From Siphonodentalium dalli (lineage: Eukaryota; Mollusca; Scaphopoda; Gadilida; Siphonodentaliidae), in contig CP136061.1 of NCBI GenBank assembly GCA_032622095.1, forward strand, positions 95,417,345 to 95,481,344: a stretch of 64,000 nucleotides of DNA. The letters run 5' to 3'. Shown here one piece after another: positions 20,627-31,725 of the stretch (positions are counted from its first letter, which is position 1; every line of letters starts with the position of its first letter). The notes beneath the pieces were generated by a model. It was given only the letters and a program-made list of their open reading frames with translations, was not told the DNA's origin and did not search any database. A program made the position numbers and the translations under genes.

Positions 20627-21409
20627 ATGGACGAACATCAACAAAACTTGTCTGCTGAAGATAGACTTTTGAATCGACTCGATTCGTTGATGGCGAGGAG
20701 ATTGGAGGTTTTCAAAACAGAGTTAAATACATCTCAAAGAGAACTGTCTGACGTGCAGATTGCCCGAATCGAGGGCCTTTCAGCAGACAGCCACAAATTC
20801 AAGAAAAGGGGAAATGAAGACCAATATCGACATGGTTTAAAGGTCTTGGACACCCTTAACCAAGCCAAAGATAGCTTGGCTGTTTCTATCGACGATGCGG
20901 CGGCAGCAGCAAGGGGAAAAGTAGCCGAAGGTATAACATTGATTCAAAATCGACAAAAACTAATTCGGATCGCAGATTCGTCAGAAGCGGGATGGGGTAC
21001 AGTCAACGAGTATGTCGGAAATCAACTCGCAGACGATTCGGAGGATGAGCGAAAACTAGGAAGGGCGGAGCGCACTGCAGTGGGAAACATCCAACAGCTG
21101 AAGAAAAAGCGTGATTTCAGAAGCAAAAGACTCAGCCCCTACGACAAAGAACGCATGACGTATCCAAAGACACCAGAACCAAGGAAGCTAGGCCCCTGTT
21201 TCGCCTGTGGTTTATTTGGTCATGTTAGAGCCTTCTGTCCAATGCTAAAGGGCGCACAGAGCAGTTTGAGCCACAGTAATAATAAGATGAGTATATTAGA
21301 CACTTTATCTGACAAAATCGAGTTCCAAAATCTCGGTAAGCGGAAAGTTAATGGTGATAATGTAGCAAATTCTGGTAATTCTAACACAAATTTTGATTGC
21401 AGTCGCTAA
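20627..21409 (+). CDS. DIRS/Ngaro-like Gag protein with zinc knuckle
   Basis: An uninterrupted 260-codon frame starts at ATG 20627. Residues ~1-110 are helical and charged (SDVQIARIEGLSADSHKF, QYRHGLKVLDTL). A serine/glycine segment around residue 120 (IRIADSSEAGWGTVNEYV) is typical of DIRS gag-like proteins. Near residue 190 the zinc knuckle CFACGLFGHVRAFC (C-x2-C-x4-H-x4-C) can bind nucleic acid. The protein packages the element RNA. It is the only intact ORF of the element; RT begins 34 bases later. A related gag fragment lies at 16956-17252. Confidence 0.85.
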   Translation: MDEHQQNLSAEDRLLNRLDSLMARRLEVFKTELNTSQRELSDVQIARIEGLSADSHKFKKRGNEDQYRHGLKVLDTLNQAKDSLAVSIDDAAAAARGKVAEGITLIQNRQKLIRIADSSEAGWGTVNEYVGNQLADDSEDERKLGRAERTAVGNIQQLKKKRDFRSKRLSPYDKERMTYPKTPEPRKLGPCFACGLFGHVRAFCPMLKGAQSSLSHSNNKMSILDTLSDKIEFQNLGKRKVNGDNVANSGNSNTNFDCSR

Positions 21410-21442
21410 TCATTTAATTATTCTGATGCTCGCTCAAAAAAT

Positions 21443-22520
21443 GTGTCGCCAGCGTTTAGATTAAGAGATCACCAAAAGAAATGGGTTGAAATCGGAGTTT
21501 CCGAATACATGTTGACAGTAATTTCAGAAGGATACAAAATCCCTTTTATCAATGAGCCTCCAAAAGCCATTATGACAAATAATCGTTGTGGCAGAACACA
21601 CCGTGAATTTGTAGAAAGCGAAATACAAAATTTGTTGAATCTTGGTGTTATATCATTATCACATGTTATCAATCCCTTAACGGTGGCTACTAGTAAATCC
21701 GGTAAACTGAGATTAGTCTTGGACTGCAGACATGTAAATCTGTATTTATTCAAATTTAAGTGTCGTTTTGAAGATTCTTCTTTGGTAGAACACATGTTAA
21801 AACCAAACGATTGTGCAATTACTAATGATTTTAAGTCTGCTTATCACCATTTACACATTTTTGAGTCCCACAGAAAATATTTGGGGTTTTCATGGTCATC
21901 GAAGGACGATGGTAACCAAAATTATTACATTTTTAATGTTTTACCATTTGGTTTGAGTACAGCTGGATTCATTTTTAACAAGCTGATGAGAGAGGTGATA
22001 ACATATTGGAGATCCAAGAGTTTTAAAATCGTAATGTTCTTGGACGATGGTATTGCTTTTTGTGAGGATAAAGTTGATTGTGTAGATCTCGGTAGAGAAA
22101 TTAAAACTGATCTTGATAGTTTGGGTTTTATTCTATCAAATGAGAAATGTGAATGGCAGCCTAGTCAAAATGTCGATTGGTTGGGTCTCAATTGGAATAT
22201 CTTGAAGGAAAATTAAGTGCTGTATCTGATCGAATATCCAATCTTATTTCTTTGATAGTCAATATTGAAAATTTTGACTGGACATCGTGTATTGCATGTC
22301 AGATTATTGGCTCGTGTGGCTGGGATGATTATATCACTGAAATTTGTTATTGGAAAAGCGGTCAGGATCCGAACCAGAGCTCTGTATTATTGTTTGTCAC
22401 AACGGTGTCATTGGGAAGATTCAGTTGTTATTTCCGAAACAGCTATCGATGAACTCAGGTACTGGAAAATACACGTGGCAGGGTTAAATTCCCGAAAATT
22501 TGGTTCAAAATCAGAGCCCC
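21443..22520 (+). pseudogene. DIRS-type reverse transcriptase and start of RNase H
   Basis: RT motifs are clear in the first frame: SKSGKLRLVLDCRHVN, TNDFKSAYHHLHI, VLPFGLSTAGFIFNKL and the catalytic MFLDDGIAF (xxDD box, about 22038). A frameshift at about 22200 breaks the frame after VDWLGLNWN. It continues as ILEGKLSAVSDRISNL, then shifts again to VLHVRLLARVAGMIISLKF and RTRALYYCLSQRCHWEDSVV, the linker before RNase H conserved in DIRS elements. Similarity stops near 22500 (HVAGLNSRKF). The RNase H core with its acidic residues is missing, and the frame resumes at about 24110. Not functional as read. Confidence 0.85.
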
Positions 22521-24109
22521 AGCTGGAGTGGGTGGGTGGTCCAGAGGCGGAAAAAATGGTGATTGTAAATTTTTTCCAAAATGGGTTTTTTTCAAACAAT
22601 TTACAAGTACTGACTATGTAATGTTGTTTGTAAGCATGTTAGTACCATGATTGATGGTATAGGGCTATATAGGCAGCTAAAGTGACTCTTTAGCCTCAGA
22701 TTTAGCAACATTCTGGATTTCACAGTATCCCGGACCACTTCACAGTGTACCACCGTATTAACGTTCAGGAAACTTATGATCAACGGAAGAAATATTTAGT
22801 AACAAAATTAATATATCACCCAGTTGTATTATCTGAATAAAAGTAATAAAACAAAAAAACTGTATCAAATTGGATAGTACATGGTGAATACTCAATGATG
22901 ACTAGATATCATTAACCTGATTGTTGCATAACATGAAATTGAAAAGGGTATCTCATAAATTTCTAATGTCTGAAATACTGTCTTGTTCTGGCATGTAATC
23001 AAATTCATTCCTTCTGGTTATTTCTCATCTTGAATGATTGCAAGTAATGTTAATTTGCAACAATTATCCAAATAAAACTGAATTGGTTATGATGAATGAC
23101 ATTACTGTTTACTGCTCAGACAATCCCAAATGAAGGTGACGCTATTCTCATTGAGTTTCCGAACTTCATCTGGGAGCTTTACTGCTCAACAAGACGAAAC
23201 TAAAATACTAATTGTATACTTTTATCACTTACAAATAGATGAACTGAAATAATGTGATGCATTCAGATGCATTGAGAAATGACATTCAATTCTTCATTCT
23301 GGTCTATCACCATACCAAACCACATCAAAAGTTGACAACCGACACTTAACTTATATTGCAAAAAACTTTGTATGGACTGAATTTCATAAAGTCGAAGAGG
23401 GCCCATAACTCTGGTAGGCGTTGGTGGTCACAAGTTCACAACCCGCGATATTATGCATATTCGTCCCCCATTTCTGGTCCGTCACCATGCCATAGGGCAT
23501 CAAATATGACAACTGACTCTTGAGTTAAAATTCAAAATGTTTGTACGGACAGACGGCTTGAGACGTCAACTATATACCCGCCGACTGATATCGGGCAGTA
23601 TAATAACCATATATCTGTGTATACCTAACCAAAAAACAATTCCCCTCCCCACCCCATCCCGTTGGATAAGACTAAAGAGTTCTTTGACCATGCACATATA
23701 ATTGTGGAACCCCTGACCTGTTTACCACTGTTTACACTGGCCAGTGTTCTCTATCAGACACAACACACTCGATATATTAAGGCTATAATGGGGTCTATAT
23801 AGGGCAATTTGTGACATATATAGTGTACCTACACAATGCTTAATTAATATTGTTGTTAGATACTGAAAACACCAGGAAACACAGTGTATTTTTCGTTTTT
23901 CTGATCTGTGTATACCAATTAGTAAGGCAGTTAACAGTTAACCTCTGAAATTTTTATAAAAACATGAGAAACGGGGGGTGGGTCCCCAAAATTTTGGAGG
24001 AAAAAAATATTTTTTTTGCAAAAATGGGGTGGTGGGTCCCTCGAGGTCGGAAAAAAACCTTTTTGGGCCCTATATGTGCAATTTTTTTCCAGACCCCCCC
24101 CTGGTCGTT
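22521..24109. other. ~1.6 kb insertion replacing the RNase H core; contains degenerate repeats
   Basis: No coding similarity. Two related segments near 23240-23330 and 23460-23560 share TTCTGGTC.RTCACCAT.CCA and the phrase GTAYGGAC. Phrases GGGCCCATAACTCTGGTAGG (about 23399) and ACGGACAGACGG (about 23552) tie it to the GGCCATAACTC/GACGG repeat class. The last 150 bases are rich in G and T runs. No clear target duplication or inverted ends were found. Confidence 0.55.
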
Positions 24110-24384
24110 GTGTGAACTGGTGGGTTCCGCCGCCTCATTTGGCATTAAAAGTTATTAACAAACTTTGCACAGAGAAAGCAAATGGTACTTTAATTGTTCC
24201 ATTGTGTAAATCCGGAGCGTTTTGGCCTTTTCTTTTCCCGGAAAAGGGGCTTGCAGCACGCTTTGTAAAAGATATAAAATTATTGAATAATGATTGTTTG
24301 GTAAAGAAACATGATAGTTTCGGCATGTTCGATGGGACATGCGAAAACATGAAACTGATGGCGCTTAAAATCAGATTTAAATAA
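24110..24384 (+). pseudogene. C-terminal end of the DIRS RT/RNase H protein
   Basis: The frame ending at 24384 reads NWWVPPPHLALKVINKLC, then ANGTLIVPLCKSGAFWPFLF. This is the conserved tail after RNase H in DIRS/Ngaro polyproteins (xWVPP, GTLIVPxWxSxxFWP). It proves that the element continues on this side of the insertion and that only ~500 bp of RNase H was lost or displaced. Confidence 0.75.
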
Positions 24385-24527
24385 TGGATAAAGTTGCCAC
24401 ATCAGAGTAAACATTTAGAATATTAGTCATTAATGCGATACATGTGTATATACAAACGTGATATTTTATTGAAACCATTTTTTGTTCAGGTTCTCAGCCG
24501 AAAGATGTTGTAAGCAGACAGGTTCAT

Positions 24528-25471
24528 ATGGCTGAATTCCATCACCAGGACTCTGATAGATTGACGGGGAAAATGTGCGATCTCCTTCTTCGTTCCAGGA
24601 GTGACAACACGGTATTTCAATACAACAGTTATTTCAAGAAATGGACATTTTTCGCAGAATCTCACGGCAGTGTTTCGACACCAGCAAGTCCGATTGTGAT
24701 AGCTTTATATGTAACTGATATTTTGGACAAAGGAGGTTCCTATAGCACGGTTTCAGCTACAGTATATATGCTATCCGTTGGTTCCATGAATTGATGAATT
24801 TCGCTGATCCTACTTCGAACGGGTTCGTTAAAAATATACTGGAATGTTCAAAACGGCATTATAAACCGGCAGTTAAAGAAAATGCCAATTTCGAGAGACG
24901 TGAATTGACGATTTGTCAGTTCTGCGATATTTGACAATGTGTTCACTTGCTTTCGCGGGTTTCCTACGTTTTGATGAGCTGGTGTCTTTGAAATCCAACG
25001 ATGCTTTATTCTATAACGACCATATTAAGATACAAATTAGAAAAAGCAAAACTGACCAGTATCGGGAGTGGAAATGAAATAGTTATTGCCAAAGGACGAA
25101 CATCGGCCTGTCCGTATCGCCTTTTACAAAGTTATTGGACAAAAGCAGGTTTAGACAATTCAGAAGATTTGTTTATATTTCGTAGATTGTATAGATCCAA
25201 AAATACATGCAAGCTTGTAAAAAGTAATGCGATGTTGAGTTATACTCGCGTTAGAGAATGTGTTTTTTCTCGTTTTAAATCAGTTTTCGGCAATATCGAT
25301 ATAGGCTTGCATTCTTTGAGAGCCGGTGGTGCTACTCAGGTAGCAAACGAAAAAATTCCGGAAATATGTTGGAAACGTCATGGACGATGGAAATCAGAAA
25401 CCGTCAAAGACGGTTATGTTGAGGACTCGCTCGATAGTAGGCTAAGTGTCACCAGATGTTTAAATCTCTGA
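24528..25471 (+). pseudogene. Tyrosine recombinase of the DIRS-like element (frameshifted)
   Basis: The N-terminal part has SDNTVFQYNSYFKKWTFFAE and IVIALYVTDILDKGGSYSTV, the SAM-like DNA-binding half. Frameshifts near 24780, 24930 and 25065 break the middle, which still reads AFAGFLRFDELVSLKS (first catalytic Arg). The last frame, to 25471, carries LHSLRAGGATQVAN (H-x2-R) and HGRWKSETVKDGYVED (His/Trp and nucleophilic Tyr). The enzyme would insert the circular cDNA by recombination. All catalytic residues are visible, but no single frame encodes them. Confidence 0.85.
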
Positions 25472-25613
25472 ATTGATATACATGTCACTGCATACTTACC
25501 ATTCTTAAAATTGTTTTTCTGAAATACCGTTATGGGAAATTGAAGGTATACGAATACATTGATATAATATTATGCATATTTGTTTCACTCTTTACCCGAT
25601 CTTTCATAAATCT

Positions 25614-25674
25614 GTGTGAGCGTGACCATTAGCAACCAGGTGTTTGCTTATTCATTTGTCAGAGGGGTTGAGAC
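25614..25674 (+). repeat. Split direct repeat B1
   Basis: It starts GTGTGAGCGTGACCATTAGC and ends GGGGTTGAGAC, directly abutting A2. It differs from B2 at about four positions. Confidence 0.85.
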
Positions 25675-25911
25675 TAACATATTTCCACGGCACAACGTGG
25701 AGTGGAAATCATTTGTCTCGACTGTCTCGGTAGAAGTGAATTGGCACTTCGGTGGTTAATGTTTAAGAGTTTAGTGGTAATCAAGTAATGATTGACATGG
25801 TCAGGTAAGTTAAGCGTGCGAGTTGTAGCATGAAATTGTCGTGGTGAACGACCATGTATAGTTAGGTCAATCTGAGTGTCGCGCTCAAACAGAATATAGA
25901 CCAAGTTTAAA
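25675..25911 (+). repeat. Split direct repeat A2
   Basis: A direct copy of A1 (20365-20610) in the same orientation, over 90% identical by eye. Confidence 0.85.
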
Positions 25912-27268
25912 AAGAAATATATTTATCTATATATATTATCTATATAATTATCTCAATATGATTAGTATATGACAATCAGACATGTATTTCCGAAGCACGT
26001 TGAGGTCCGACATCGATCCTGGAGGCAGCGCTAGTAAGTGGCTTCGGATTCCAGGTTCCATATTTTCCCCTAAAATATAGTACAAACTAGAATGCACTCG
26101 GAGAGATGCCAACGTGCGCAAAAATGGAATAAACAATAATTTAAAAAATAATTTCACTGTACTTTACTTTACTTAATTTAATTTAATGTTAGCAAAAAAA
26201 GACAATTACCATTTCTCATTTCATCACAGATAAAAGGCAAATTACTATATTAATCATTCAAGTAATTAAAACCAATTCCATGTTGCCGAAAGGGTGAGAC
26301 TTTAATATCGATTACATTTTTTTCAGCGGCATATTTTGATTTTCATTTTCCGATAGTCAAAGTTGACCAAAGGAGCAATTATAAGAAATAATTAATATTA
26401 TTTGTGTAAATATTGATAGCAGCCAATATGCAACAATAAATATCAATAATTAATCAATAACGATCATTTTATGTAATAATAAACTCTTCAAACGGTGTTT
26501 GTGTTAACAAATGCGTTTTGTTTTGTGTTGCGTCATTCGTCGTATTTGACCCGGAACTCGGCTGAAGGTTAGGCTATTCAGCCTATTGCGTCGAATTGCG
26601 AAATCGCGTTTTGAATGCCTCTCTTTTCCCACACGATAAAAAGAGGTCTTCGCACGAACCAAAAATGATAAAACTTCCCAATTATAAGTAAAAATACCCA
26701 AATGAAGGAGTCTATGTAGGTCCCGAAGGAGTCTATAGACTCTTTGATGTAGAGTTCTGATGGAGAAAATGTAGGTCGATCTATTTTTGTCATAACTCTG
26801 ACGTATTTTGACCTGGGAGAAAAAATCGAAATCGAGTCTCACTACGAGCATGCCAGTTTTAAATATAGAAACATGGAATCCTGACAAATGGCGATATCGG
26901 CGACAAACAAATAATCGAAAACAACACATAAAATAAACATAGCAAAAACGCGGCACAGTAAAAATGTCAGAACGCCACGAGGTTTTACGTCGTTTTTGGT
27001 GACGTCATGGAGTGTGACACCAACCTACGAATCTGTCTGATCGCCATACTGTTGCGCGAGCGCACGTAATTAATACAAGGGGTTTTTATAGTGGTTTTCC
27101 TGGCTCACTTCGTTGTCGGTGAAGGGAGTTTCGGAACTACACATTTCGCAGAAAATTTTCTAATATCAAAATGATACAATTTCCAGTTATAAGATGTTAA
27201 GATAATGTTATATGATGTGTTTGATTATTAAATGTCTAATAATTTATTAAAAGGTTTGCCGCCACCCC
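25912..27268. other. 1.36 kb insert between A2 and B2; no gene recognised
   Basis: It starts with a TATA/ATCT-rich run. An open frame on the minus strand (26504-26956, 150 codons) has no recognisable motif or composition and is not called. No terminal repeats were found. Confidence 0.5.
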
Positions 27269-27329
27269 GTGTGAGCGTGACCATTAGCAACCAGGCGTTT
27301 GCTGATCATTTGTCAGAGGGGTTGAGACT
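27269..27329 (+). repeat. Split direct repeat B2, right end of the DIRS-like element
   Basis: A copy of B1 (GTGTGAGCGTGACCATTAGC to GGGGTTGAGACT). Its end marks the 3' limit of the element. Confidence 0.8.
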
Positions 27330-27984
27330 GCACTTTATAAGTTGACAATAGCGTATCGCGGGCTCACAACTCGCCATGCATTTCTGGTGCTACAATGTCG
27401 CTGTGCTTCGCATGGCAGCATTGACCGAAAGTGTTTCATTACAACTTTTCAGAGTGGCTGAAAATATCAACATTTCGGCAAGTGGAGATTCATACATGTA
27501 TGAAGTGACCTCATTGCCGACGGAAATGTTGTGTGTGACCAATACCACACCAAGTCACACTCAGAAGTATATGCAACTCAGTATATTTTTCTCCGCAGAT
27601 TTGCATGGAAATCCCGATTCAAAATTGTTCACTTGACCTCCCATTAATTCACCACTGGTTATGTGGTTCTGTTGAATTTATATAATGCTGGTAGAGAAAA
27701 GTGACGATGTTATGAAAAAGTACCTTTATTGTTTTCTGAAGTAGCCGTTTTCATCGTGTATGGCTCATACATATGATCATTTAAACAAAATGTGGCTGGT
27801 TTTTGTCGGTCACTCTTTTTTTCTGCGCCGATTTTATCTGGATGGGTTGACTTGTTGCAGACCGTAGATCCTTCTCCGTGGGTTTTTTGTGGCTCAGGGG
27901 CTCGTAATTAATATAGTGATAATGGGCAATTTTGCTTGTCACAATTTCCAAAATTCACGGAAGAAAAAAACGTAAATTTTCGTA
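27330..27984. other. No gene seen
   Basis: A plus-strand 86-codon frame at 27376-27636 has no recognisable domain, and nothing supports it beyond length. Confidence 0.45.
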
Positions 27985-28125
27985 TTAAAGGTACTCAATC
28001 CGATCCGAGGGTCCCCATATATATTCAAGATACCACAATAACAACATTTCGTAAAATACGCTTTAGTTATCAGAATCGATTAATTGCAACAAAATAATGC
28101 TAACCACTGTTAACTATAAAAAGGT
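27985..28125 (+). repeat. Dispersed ~140-bp repeat, copy 1
   Basis: It starts TTAAAGGTACTCAATCCGAT and continues through GTCCCCATAT, TTAGTTATCAGAATCGATTA and AATAATGCTAACCAC. The reverse complement of 56260-56408 gives the same order of words with moderate divergence. Noncoding, class unknown. Confidence 0.65.
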
Positions 28126-28163
28126 ATATGACTAGAAGTCCTTCCTGTTCAAACCGAGTGGGG

Positions 28164-28532
28164 TCAGGGTTCGGAGGGCGAAAATCCAGTGGTACGTCTG
28201 ATGGTTACGTCCAGGAAATCGACTGAGTCCGTGCTGTAATCTGCGGTGAATTTGATAGTCGGGTGTGACTTGTTGAAGTAGTCGACGAAGTTATCGAGGT
28301 TGGATTGGCCGTGGGTCCAGATTAATAGGATATCATCAATATATCTGAGATAAAGTGCAGGTTTATGTTCTGCTTCTGATAATAGCTTGTTTTCAAGCTC
28401 TCCCATGAATATGTTGGCATATGATGGGGCTACTCGTGTGCCCATTGCTGTACCCCCGATTTGAAGGTAATTATCGCCATTGAACTGAAAGTTGTTGCTG
28501 TGTAGCACAAGTTTCAGTAGGTTGAGAAGGCA
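28164..28532 (-). pseudogene. Penelope-like element reverse transcriptase fragment
   Basis: The minus strand reads LLNLLKLVLHSNNFQFNG, then QIGGTAMGTRVAPSYANIFM, LYLRYIDDILLIWTHG and SHPTIKFTADYSTDSVDFLD. GTAMGTxxAPxYANIFM and RYIDDIxxIW (YxDD box) are the palm motifs of Penelope-like RTs. About 120 of some 600-800 residues remain. There is no thumb and no GIY-YIG endonuclease, and the flanks on both sides are unrelated. A 5'- and 3'-truncated fossil. Confidence 0.9.
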
Positions 28533-30852
28533 CTGTCAACTATGGTATCAAATTTTCCAAAACTTGTTATTTATCAACATTTTGTTCAACTGTTCAACAA
28601 AATATGGCCGTATTATAATTATCACTTGAGTATTCACGAAATTTGGCCGTATTAACACTTGTTTAACACAATTTTGACCGAGACCGTCCGTTAATTGACG
28701 GTGTGTTTATGGTCCACAAATATTTGAACATCTCGAGAAATAACAAACGTCAAAAATCGACATCTGATCGCTCTGAATGGGACACATACCCGGGAGCGTA
28801 TGTTTTTTCCACCCAGGTCTGGGACCCTCACACCCAATATTGATGAAAATCTTGTAAATTCTACTAATTAATGTGTTGTTAGCAGGGTAAGGGACTCTCA
28901 TTGTGTCTGCACCGGAACTGAGAGAACGCTGTTCAAGTACACCCACACAAAATAAACAAACAAAGCACATGGCTGAAAAATATGCCAACAAAACCAGTGA
29001 CAAAACCTTTAAAAACCCAAATATTTATGGTTATAAAGGTAAATTACCCACTTTAACAGGATAGTTGTGTCCCTTATTAGCAATAGGTTAAAATATGTGC
29101 ATGTGTAAAGTAAAAACACCATCAATTTGATTAAATAAACAGTTCCAATCCTCTCCATGTGGGAAATCACTGGTGAGCAATGAGGAGCTCCACTTAAAAT
29201 CATTCTAGGCGAGTGGCGAGTAGCTCTCCTACAAAATCTCGAGGCGAGTAGTATCCCAGCAGGAGATGCCGAAGGCATCTCCCGAAGGCCTGGGAGAGAG
29301 TACGGGAGGGGGTCAGCGGGCCTCCCCCGGAAAAATTTGAAAATTAGATGCTCTGAGATTGAATCTGGAGCCTTTTAATGCTCCAATCAGTGAACACGTT
29401 ATGTGACTTAAGTCACTGTAGTCATGTATCAACATCGACCATGTACTTCGACCACGTGGTCACTGTATTTATCGTTTCATCAATATCTTGACTGGTATCA
29501 TTAATATATTTTTAACAAATGAGGCCAACGGTTTTTTCGGCTTTTTGACAGCAAATCAATCTAATGGGTCATACATTACCGGTATTTATTTAAAAGTACT
29601 AGGGTTTCCAGTGGGATTTCAAGGAATGAGGGAACCAAGAACTTTTAAGCAATATGAATTTCTATGTTAGTTACTATTTTGTTGTATTTATGTTACATTA
29701 TTTATGTTGTATGCAGTTGTATATTTTATATCTCACTGTGGCCACCCATGAGATACTTCCGGTACCATAACCCTAATCTTAAACCTATTGACCGAAAAAT
29801 GTAGGAATAAAAGCTTGGACAAAATTATGCATGTTGCGAAAAAATTTCTAAGTAAAAAAAAGGGAATAACTCCACTCAAAAAATGTCAGACAGACGTCAT
29901 AATAACTAACATTTATAACTAAAATTTACAAGCAGTAAGTAGGTACCAATTGTGTCCCGATTTTGAACACCAAACGCATCTTCATAAAATACACACAACC
30001 CTTTCACTATTACGTTCAATGCTCCTGCAACAAATATCCAAGTCAAGCGTCTAAGTTAAAGTTACCTCAGCACCTGAAGCGATGGTTTCAAGATTAACGT
30101 GAATTTGATATCGTTACAATATTATCAAGGCTATTTTAACATAACCCAAGATTTTTAATGTATTAAGATTCATAAGGCTTCAGCCATGGCAAATCTTCAT
30201 GTCTACTATTAAATCTTATGCCTATTTTCAAACTGATCTATGATCTTTTCAGTTCATAAAAATATATTTTGGCATGTGCTGCAATAGTCCAAGTCTTCTC
30301 GTACTAAAACCAGCTAAGATATTGGGATGGAGATGCTGGTATTTAGTCCGAGATCCTCCCGTATGGTCTCTTATGACACGAGTTACGCCCAGGGTCTGTG
30401 GCGGGAATCTGTGGTGTATTTTACTCGATTTACCTAACAAATCAATACATGATGCTATATACATCGGAAAGAGAGACATCTTATGGTCATAATGGTGTAT
30501 AATAATCTAACTTTAATGTTAAATTACACATAGAATATACCGGTTGATTGCCACAAACATCGCTTTTTTTCTCTGTTTGTTTACGTTTTAACTGAAAGCC
30601 GAAGTGGTCAGAATTCATTTGGCAAATTATTTGGCAATAGTAAATTTTGGTCCAGCACGGACCCTGGCTGTTAGGGCAAACTGATGCTGTTAACAAAAAT
30701 ACCATTATAATTTTTAATTTGACTTTTTCGCGATTTTTCCGATAATCTGAACATATCCATGAAAAGCCATTATGCATATCGAACATTAAAAAACATATTT
30801 ATTGTGAAATAATTATAATACTGGTTGTATTAGTTTTTTAAAATCGACTATA
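28533..30852. other. 2.3 kb without a recognisable gene
   Basis: A G/C-rich patch at about 29220-29335 contains a small palindrome GGAGATGCCGAAGGCATCTCC and CTCCCCCGG runs. Minus-strand frames at 28707-29003 and 29009-29278 show no known domain. Otherwise plain AT-rich sequence. Confidence 0.5.
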
Positions 30853-31075
30853 AGTGACCCGCCATATCAAATCCAGTCATAAGTCTTGATTTTTTTTACC
30901 CTGTGCGGCTGTGCCAATGCATTCTCTTATATATGCGAGTCGACCATAGGTCGCCTCGCATATATAAGAGAATGCATTGGCCTAACAATTTTTTTTATCA
31001 TTTTTTTTAAATAAATGTTTCTTACAATTTTTAGGACATAAAATAAAAAACATCCATTCAACGGCAAGTGCAAAG
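30853..31075. mobile_element. Miniature element remnant with the 69-bp hairpin
   Basis: It begins at GTGACCCGCCATATCAAATC, contains the full hairpin at 30913-30981, then an A/T tract ending GGACATAAAATAAAAAACAT. The tract is shared with 36459-36532. The GTGACCCGCCATATCAAAT end occurs inverted at 36662-36685, suggesting those are the terminal sequences of this family. Its ends differ from the CCCTTT elements although the hairpin is the same. Confidence 0.6.
30913..30981. repeat. 69-bp hairpin module, copy 3
   Basis: Identical in arms and inner stem to 17288-17356. Confidence 0.9.
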
Positions 31076-31110
31076 TTGTGAAGTCACATGCCAAATATGG
31101 CCAGGACTAC

Positions 31111-31413
31111 ATGTGAATAGTGCCGGATGCACCGTCGACCATCTCGCGATTGAACTCTACACGAAAAAGGGGTACAGCTCTCAGCAAACAGATGATGGGA
31201 AATTGGGAGCTTTATTCAGCGTCGTTGGGTTTTAGCTTGTTCCTTGGCCTGTCGATAAGCAGTACTCAGCCCCATCACCGTTGTTTCTCATTATCCCGAC
31301 TTTATCAATAACTTCTCCCTTCCAAGAAATGAATTCACCATCAACAATCTTGTAATCTCTGTCGACCCATATGGTGTCTGAAATAAGAAAACTCAATTTC
31401 ATCTGTTGAAAAA
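31111..31413. other. No gene seen
   Basis: Short frames on both strands lack recognisable motifs. Confidence 0.45.
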
Positions 31414-31620
31414 CAAGTTTGCAAATAGTGTCTGTCATTTGCAGAATGAGGTTCCCAAGAGGGTGAATTTATAGTGATGCTATCCCGCATAGCCGGCTAG
31501 CATAACAAAATTCACCTTCTGTGGACCTCATTCTGATTAGGCCTCATCTTCTGGGAAGTATCTATAGTCTCAAATTATTATTGTTTTAGTTACCTTTTGG
31601 GAAGTTTCTATATCCTATAT
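31414..31620. mobile_element. Fragment of the hAT-like hairpin element
   Basis: It starts CAAGTTTGCAAATAGTG, then TCTGTCATTTGCAGAATGAG and a damaged hairpin (31440-31535). It continues into GGCCTCATCTTCTGGGAAGT, an internal word of the 602-bp copy at 17940-18541. The right end is missing, and the hairpin has small insertions. Confidence 0.75.
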
Positions 31621-31725
31621 ATATTTTTTATAGTGCCTTGATATACAGTTTTAATAAAAGGTCAGCTGACCACAGTGTCCCCCGAAAAAGTGGCAAGTCG
31701 ATGCCGCTTTGTTAAAGAAATTATT

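Larger units (their letters stand above)
20365..27329 (+). mobile_element. Ngaro/PAT-like DIRS-order retrotransposon with split direct repeats (degenerate)
   Basis: The order is A1 (20365-20610), gag, RT/RNase H, tyrosine recombinase, B1 (25614-25674), A2 (25675-25911) and B2 (27269-27329). A and B are direct repeats, and B1 abuts A2. The A1-ORFs-B1-A2-B2 plan is diagnostic of split-repeat DIRS-order elements, which integrate with a tyrosine recombinase and leave no target duplication. I see no methyltransferase domain, which fits Ngaro rather than DIRS1. A 1.36 kb stretch separates A2 from B2, where they are normally adjacent, so something inserted there. All ORFs except gag are broken. Confidence 0.8.

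Noticed and set aside
26504-26956. 150-codon minus-strand frame
   Set aside because: No recognisable domain, no splice or start context, and composition (Arg/Phe-rich) expected from the complement of AT-rich text.
28707-29278. Two minus-strand frames, one with a hydrophobic start resembling a signal peptide
   Set aside because: No family resemblance; the hydrophobic start alone is weak, and the second frame overlaps a G/C-rich repeat-like patch.
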